NCBI GenBank assembly: GCA_000403335.2
Contig: KE159632.1
Coordinates: forward strand, 70,986 to 134,985
From: Lachnospiraceae bacterium MD335
GTDB lineage: Bacteria; Bacillota; Clostridia; Lachnospirales; Lachnospiraceae
DNA length: 64,000 nt
Direction of reading: 5' to 3'
The notes below the pieces were generated by a model. The model worked only from the letters and a program-made list of their open reading frames with translations, made no database searches and was not told the origin of the DNA. A program made the position numbers and the translations under genes. Positions 59,746 to 64,000 of the stretch are shown piece after piece. Within the stretch, counting starts at the first letter, position 1, and each line of letters begins with the position of its first letter.

Positions 59746-60669
59746 ATGTCCCTTAAAAATTTTTTTACTTGCTTACTAATTTTATTATTACTTTCATTTT
59801 CTTTCATGGAAGTTCATGCTGACGAACAATCAAATGATATATACATTGATGTAAAGGATGTTGATTATACTAATTATTTTCTCAATGCTGATATAAAAAT
59901 TCATTTAAATATTAAAGCTAGCAATGAATTTATATACCTCATATTACCAATTAAGTATAATTCAAATATGAACTTTTATGTTGAACCTGATAGCCGGAAA
60001 GAAACTATTCTGTCTGGATATTTAAAAAGAGATGGGAATTTTATAGCTCAATTTCCGCCGTCAAACCAAAATGCAGAATACTTTTTAACTTTTACTGGTG
60101 TACAAATACCTATAAATTCAACATCTGATAATGAGGCATTTGGATATTGTAGTTTTTCTTTTATGAGTATTAATGAAGATATATCGAATTATGAAGATAA
60201 TTTAGTAACAATCGATTCGATTCATATAAACGATAACAATATGTTATATTCGGTGCCAAACGCAATACAAGAGAGCAATAAGAATTCATTATTATTCTCT
60301 TGTACTGATGTGCCTTATGATATTTTAATATATGTATCCAAGCAAACAAAAAAGCCTAATTATTTTTTACCAATAATGATTGTTATGTTTTCTATACCAA
60401 CAGGTCTTTTAGCTGGCTTAAATTCAGGTGTAGAAAAATTAATTAAAAAATACATAAAATACAAAATATGGTTTAGATTGTTTTCAATATTATTGACTAT
60501 TATCCCAATTTATATTTTTTGTTCTTCTATTTATCCAAATGGATACTATAATGATTTTACATTTATGAACATAATTAGTGGTTTTTTTGGCACAATGCTA
60601 GGTATTAGTATTGCTATCTTTGCTAATACTCGCAAAGATAGCAAGCCACCATCTACCGACACACTGTAA
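59746..60669 (+). CDS. secreted/membrane protein, unknown family
   Basis: A 307-residue protein with GGAGGGG before ATG 59746. Signal peptide (residues 1-25, ending VHADEQ), an extracellular beta-rich domain (about 30-200), then three membrane helices (about 205-225, 240-262, 275-295) and a short tail. It follows the previous gene by 12 bases. Neither protein matches a family I know. Together they form a very AT-rich module next to repeat block R4, so a surface or defence role is only inferred from location. Confidence 0.6.
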   Translation: MSLKNFFTCLLILLLLSFSFMEVHADEQSNDIYIDVKDVDYTNYFLNADIKIHLNIKASNEFIYLILPIKYNSNMNFYVEPDSRKETILSGYLKRDGNFIAQFPPSNQNAEYFLTFTGVQIPINSTSDNEAFGYCSFSFMSINEDISNYEDNLVTIDSIHINDNNMLYSVPNAIQESNKNSLLFSCTDVPYDILIYVSKQTKKPNYFLPIMIVMFSIPTGLLAGLNSGVEKLIKKYIKYKIWFRLFSILLTIIPIYIFCSSIYPNGYYNDFTFMNIISGFFGTMLGISIAIFANTRKDSKPPSTDTL

Positions 60670-60781
60670 TTATAGAAATTTTTTATAATATATGTAAAAA
60701 GCTGTACTTGCCTGCGAAGCCTTTCCGGTTTATAATATTCCCAAGCACCCCTCCGCAGGGCAGAAAAAAGCCCCGCAGCGT

Positions 60782-60810
60782 TTGACAGACGCAGGGGAAT
60801 CTGTTACAAT
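60782..60810 (+). promoter_or_regulatory. strong promoter of antitoxin RNA 2
   Basis: TTGACA, 17 bases, TACAAT: the same promoter as at 39962-39990. Confidence 0.85.
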
Positions 60811-60816
60811 AAAAGC

Positions 60817-60908
60817 ACAAAAAGAGGTACTGCCGATAGACGGTCAGCCTCAGCTAAGATACTTAAAAAAGTAACCGCGACTTTGGCAGAGGGCGGTTAC
60901 TTTTTTGT
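60817..60908 (+). ncRNA. putative antisense antitoxin RNA 2
   Basis: About 90 nucleotides, homologue of 39997-40090, ending at the hairpin GTAACCGC...GGCGGTTAC with a T run. Overlaps the toxin 3' end on the opposite strand. Confidence 0.7.
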
Positions 60909-60989
60909 GTGGTTTATGTAAGCAATCAAGATTGATACAATGATTCCAAGAATCATCAGAACAACCGTCAGCAGTTCATAGTCACTCAT
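60897..60989 (-). CDS. holin-like type I toxin peptide 2
   Basis: A 30-residue peptide, identical to the one at 40080-40169 except for one inserted His before TKK. AAAGGAGG lies upstream. Same promoters and antisense RNA arrangement. Located between the membrane module and a serine recombinase. Confidence 0.8.
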   Translation of the reverse strand: MSDYELLTVVLMILGIIVSILIAYINHTKK

Positions 60990-61092
60990 AAGCAATCCCT
61001 CCTTTCCCGGTTTTACCCGTAATCAGAGGGATAGTCCCTCTGTTTCAGAGAGACTGACCGCCTATCCCGTTATGGCAGTACCCCATAGATGT

Positions 61093-61121
61093 ATTTTAAC
61101 AGAAAGCACAGGGCGGCACAA
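61093..61121 (-). promoter_or_regulatory. promoter of toxin 2
   Basis: On the minus strand TTGTGC, 17 bases, TAAAAT, at the same place as the promoter of toxin 1. Confidence 0.65.
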
Positions 61122-61144
61122 GACCGCCCCGCCATATTTCTGCA

Positions 61145-62557
61145 TCATTCTTCCGTCTCAATCTCCAGCTCCGTGCCGTCAAGGAAATGGAAATGCAAAA
61201 GCCCGCCATCGTGGACTTCCACGCTCTCCAATACCATGTTCACAATTTCCGGGCATATCGTTTCAAGCGGCGGCTCTGCGGTGAGCTGCACCATCTGCCC
61301 CGCCCGCCATTTCTCCAAGGCATTCCCCTCCGTGATCTGTTTCTTCCATGCGGGCAGGAAACTCTCCCTGTTCTCCACGATGCCGTTCCAAGCCATGAGG
61401 AAGGCTTTCTCCAGGTCCTTTTCGTAAAGGTTGCCGCTCTTGCACCCCACCACGCCTTTCTGCTGGTAGCGTTTCCCACACTGCCACACCCGGATTTTCC
61501 GGCTGCCCCGCGTCCACGTCCGCCGCCAGCAGACCGCTCCGCATTTCCCGCATATTACCTTACAGGTGAAGGGCTGCACGTCCGTGTAGCGCCCCATGTT
61601 CTGCAAGTTGTGCTTTTCCCGGAAAAGCCGCCTGCGCTCTATCTCCAGTTGCACCGCCTCCCACAGTTCCTTATCCACAATGGGCGGGTGGCTGTCCTTC
61701 ACATAGACCTGCTCGATCTGCCCCATGTTCCTGACCGATTTTTTACTGAGAAAATCGGATGTGTAGTATTTCTGCAAGAGCGCATCGCCTTTGTACTTCT
61801 CGTTTTCGAGGATGTGCTGGATGGTGGAGACCGCCCACTTCGGCTCGCCCATGCACCCCGGAACGCCCTCGCTGTTCAGTTCCGCCGCAATGGCCTCCGG
61901 GTTCAGCCCGTTCATGAACTCGTCAAACACCCTGCGGACGATTGCCGCCTGCGCCTCGTTGATTACGAGGTTCCCTTTCTCGTCCTTGTCATAGCCGAGG
62001 AAGTGGTTTGCATTCAGGTGCATCACGCCCTGCTTGAACTTGGTGCGGATGCCCCACCTGCAGTTCTCCGAAATGGAGCGGCTCTCCTCCTGCGCCAGTG
62101 AACTCATGATGGTAAAGAGCAGCTCGCCCGCCGCGTCTAAAGTGTTGATGTTCTCTTTTTCAAAGAAAATCCCTATCCCCAAGTTTTTCAGTTTCCTCGA
62201 ATACTGGAGGCAGTCCTGCGTGTTCCTCGCAAACCGGGAAATGGATTTTGTGACCACCATGTCTATCTTGCCGTCCTCGCAGTCCTTTATCATTTTCTTG
62301 AACTGCTCGCGCTTGTTGGTACTCACGCCGGAAATGCCCTCATCCGCGTAGATGCCCGCCAGCGTGTAATTTGGCTTGTTCGCTATATACTCCGTGTAAT
62401 ACTGCACCTGATTGTCAAAACTAAGGAGCTGGTCTTCATTGTTGGTGGAAACCCGGCAGTATGCCGCCACCCTTAAAACCTCCCTCTCCTGCACCCTGCC
62501 GCCCCGCGCCGTCACCGGATGCGGATTGGCGGGGATAAGCGTTACGTCCCTTGCCAT
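61145..62557 (-). CDS. large serine recombinase
   Basis: A 470-residue complete recombinase. Catalytic Ser in AAYCRVSTNNEDQ (about residue 36), DEGISGVSTNKREQF, VTKSISRFARNT, then the recombinase domain (LGYDKDEKGNLVINE) and a zinc ribbon (CGKCGAVCWRRTW). Length and domains fit transposon/phage integrases of the large serine class. Likely one of two recombinases that moved this element, with the truncated neighbour. Starts 1-2 bases after the stop of that neighbour. Confidence 0.92.
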   Translation of the reverse strand: MARDVTLIPANPHPVTARGGRVQEREVLRVAAYCRVSTNNEDQLLSFDNQVQYYTEYIANKPNYTLAGIYADEGISGVSTNKREQFKKMIKDCEDGKIDMVVTKSISRFARNTQDCLQYSRKLKNLGIGIFFEKENINTLDAAGELLFTIMSSLAQEESRSISENCRWGIRTKFKQGVMHLNANHFLGYDKDEKGNLVINEAQAAIVRRVFDEFMNGLNPEAIAAELNSEGVPGCMGEPKWAVSTIQHILENEKYKGDALLQKYYTSDFLSKKSVRNMGQIEQVYVKDSHPPIVDKELWEAVQLEIERRRLFREKHNLQNMGRYTDVQPFTCKVICGKCGAVCWRRTWTRGSRKIRVWQCGKRYQQKGVVGCKSGNLYEKDLEKAFLMAWNGIVENRESFLPAWKKQITEGNALEKWRAGQMVQLTAEPPLETICPEIVNMVLESVEVHDGGLLHFHFLDGTELEIETEE

Positions 62558-62558
62558 T

Positions 62559-63545
62559 TTACTTCTCTCCCTTCAAAATATTCTGTCTATACGGGCATCC
62601 CTTCCGGCGCTCGTAAGCCGCCTTTTCCATAAAGGAATAGGATTTCACCCCGAACTCGTCCTCGTTTTCCATCACCACCGCTTTCCCCTCTATCTGCCAG
62701 CCCTCCGTGGCTTCGGCGGGTACCCATATGCCGGGGCAACCTTCCTCCGGCCTTTTGAGTCTCGTGCTGCACACCCAGTATTCCTGCCTGCCTTTATTGG
62801 CAAATTTGTGGTGGAGCAGCGCACCGCACTCCGGGCAGAACAGCTTCCCGCTTAAGGGGTAGGTGTTATGGGAATCCCCGTTCCGTTCCCGCTCCGGCTT
62901 TTTCTTCTGGAACTCTGCGGAGCGTTCCGCAAGGGCCGCCTGTGCCTTGTCCCATAATTCCTCACTGACGACTGCCGGATGGTGGTCTGCGATATACCAG
63001 CGGTCCCTCTGCCCCTTGTTCTTATGCCGGACACGGTCAGCGTCAAGGTAGGTCCTCTGCATCATGACGCCGCCCTTGTATATCTCGCTCTGCAGGATGC
63101 GGGTAACGCCGCTGTCGTCCCATTCCTGCCCGCCCGGTTTCCTGTAGCCGCGCTTATTGAGGTAGGCCCGGATTCTGCACACCCACACGCCATCCGCCGC
63201 CAGTTGGTACATCTTCCTTACCACGAAAGCCTGCTCTGCATCCAGTATGATTTCGCCGCCTGCATCCTCCGAAAAGCCGTAGCATTTCCCAACTTTCACC
63301 GCAGGGATGCCCTGCTCGAACTTGCGGCGGTTGGTCAATTTGGTGTTCTCGCTCGCCCCTTCGCTCTCCGCCTGTGCAAAGGCGGAAAGGATGGTCAGCA
63401 TCAGCTCCCCCTCGCCGGAGAGGGTATTGATGTTCTGCAATTCGAAAAAAATACCGACACCCATCCCTTTCAGCTCCCTTGCCGATTTCAGGACGGTGAC
63501 GGTATTCCTCGCAAACCTCGATATGGATTTTGTTATGATAAACAC
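62559..63545 (-). pseudogene. 5'-truncated large serine recombinase
   Basis: About 328 residues from a GTG at 63545. It begins at the middle of the catalytic domain (FIITKSISRFARNTVTVL), so the first ~100 residues with the nucleophilic Ser are missing. The rest is intact: recombinase domain (CYGFSEDAGGEIILDAEQAF) and zinc ribbon (FCPECGALLHHKF). Just upstream the DNA becomes the hairpin and Com-like gene seen also at 13.1 kb. Inactive alone. Confidence 0.85.
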
Positions 63546-63586
63546 TGTATTTATTTGATATGAAACTACCTAAGAAACGTAAAAAA

Positions 63587-63630
63587 GGCCGGAGTAAGCT
63601 AAGGTATTGGTCTCTAGCTTTACTCCGGCC
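63587..63630 (-). terminator. long hairpin terminator, second copy
   Basis: GGCCGGAGTAAGCTA paired with TAGCTTTACTCCGGCC; on the minus strand it is followed by six T. Nearly the same as 13090-13140. Confidence 0.75.
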
Positions 63631-63674
63631 CTTCGCAGCTCGTCACTTGGCCGCTCGCTCATTTTGAGTAAACA

Positions 63675-63827
63675 TTATTTGGTTTTCAATGAGGTCTGTA
63701 CTAGCCATTCCAGCCTGACTATCCTCCCGCAGTAAGGGCATTTCAGAACTATGACTGCCCTTCCTTCTGCGGTGGCAATTATCTCGCAGATCCCCTTCCG
63801 GCACGCCGGACACCTTACTTTGCACAT
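63675..63827 (-). CDS. Com-like zinc-ribbon protein, second copy
   Basis: A 50-residue protein (MCKVRCPACRKGICEIIATA ... CPYCGRIVRLEWL), about two thirds identical to that at 13184-13336 and of the same length. Two CPxC knuckles. The start ATG 63827 is preceded by a weak AGGAA. Followed by the same hairpin. Confidence 0.65.
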   Translation of the reverse strand: MCKVRCPACRKGICEIIATAEGRAVIVLKCPYCGRIVRLEWLVQTSLKTK

Positions 63828-64000
63828 TTCCTGTATCCTCCCACAGCCACTTCTGGATTTCTAACCGTGATCAGCGGAACGGCCCTGTGCAGGCATCCTT
63901 ACAGTGGTTATTTCCATAAATTACCATGTATACTGTAAGTATGCCCACGGAGCGCATTCCTAATCACAGCATCTACAAAAAGATGGCAGGGCTACCCCTG
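63828..64000. other. right edge, no gene seen
   Basis: The last 170 bases. No frame with a ribosome site, repeat or hairpin I can support. Confidence 0.35.

Noticed and set aside
62412-63563. Plus-strand frames opposite the serine recombinases
   Set aside because: Antisense shadows of well-conserved recombinase domains.
1-64000. tRNA genes and attachment sites at module borders
   Set aside because: No tRNA-like sequence recognised by eye; exact att cores could not be defined without a comparison genome.

Overview
The window looks like an accessory (mobile) region of a Gram-positive anaerobe of the Clostridia, most likely a gut Lachnospiraceae. Almost every gene has a strong AGGAGG-type ribosome site. 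The phage genes are of the Clostridiales siphophage type (DUF2800, DUF2815, family A polymerase, VapE). AgrA/AgrC-like LytTR and GHKL pairs are linked to DUF3879/DUF6033 proteins, and there are large serine recombinases. No rRNA, tRNA, CRISPR array, relaxase or conjugation gene was seen.

Layout. (1) 0-13.0 kb: a minus-strand prophage replication and early module, read from 13.0 kb downward: sigma-like regulator, DUF4406, DUF2800, DUF2815, DNA polymerase, VapE primase-helicase, YozE-like, VRR-NUC, SNF2 helicase, a second sigma-like regulator, HNH. (2) 13.0-15.3 kb: Com-like zinc ribbons, then an FMN reductase/HxlR pair sitting between two direct repeats. (3) 15.3-20.4 kb: cluster A, a LytTR regulator and GHKL kinase followed by four small proteins whose intercistronic regions carry a repeated structured leader. 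(4) 20.9-22.4 kb: nucleoside phosphorylase plus a possible ADP-ribosyltransferase-fold protein. (5) 22.57-29.54 kb: a composite transposon. Two inverted copies of a 1324-bp IS enclose an ABC transporter, lipoprotein, histidine kinase and OmpR regulator, and the unit has a 7-bp target duplication. (6) 30.2-35.2 kb: an AT-rich module of an FRG-domain protein, a 1203-residue HExxH protein and a small basic protein. (7) 35.4-40.1 kb: truncated regulator, SDR/MerR, MFS exporter. (8) 40-43.6 kb: type I toxin-antitoxin, recombinase remnant, and a phage head-tail cassette truncated at both ends. (9) 43.6-48.7 kb: cluster B, a decayed paralogue of cluster A. (10) 49-51.8 kb: cupin, AraC, MBL hydrolase, XRE-cupin. 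(11) 52.4-58.2 kb: GNAT toxin-antitoxin, mosaic remnants, radical SAM, dihydroorotate dehydrogenase-like, broken HxlR, phosphoesterase. (12) 59-64 kb: an AT-rich membrane two-gene module, second type I toxin-antitoxin, tandem serine recombinases, second Com-like gene.

Two features tie the region together. Four copies of a compound non-coding repeat (TATCACGGAAAC-like motifs followed by TTTACCCC-like motifs, at about 29.6, 39.4, 51.9 and 58.3 kb) each lie directly before a cargo module. Several genes also end abruptly inside other genes (35.58, 41.62, 43.61, 54.15, 54.46 and 63.54 kb), showing repeated recombination and decay. The best candidates for undescribed biology are the FRG/HExxH module, the two regulator-linked DUF3879/DUF6033 arrays with their RNA leader, the 59-60.7 kb membrane pair, and the repeat blocks that may collect such cargo. 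All names rest on reading the sequence by eye; no database search was made.
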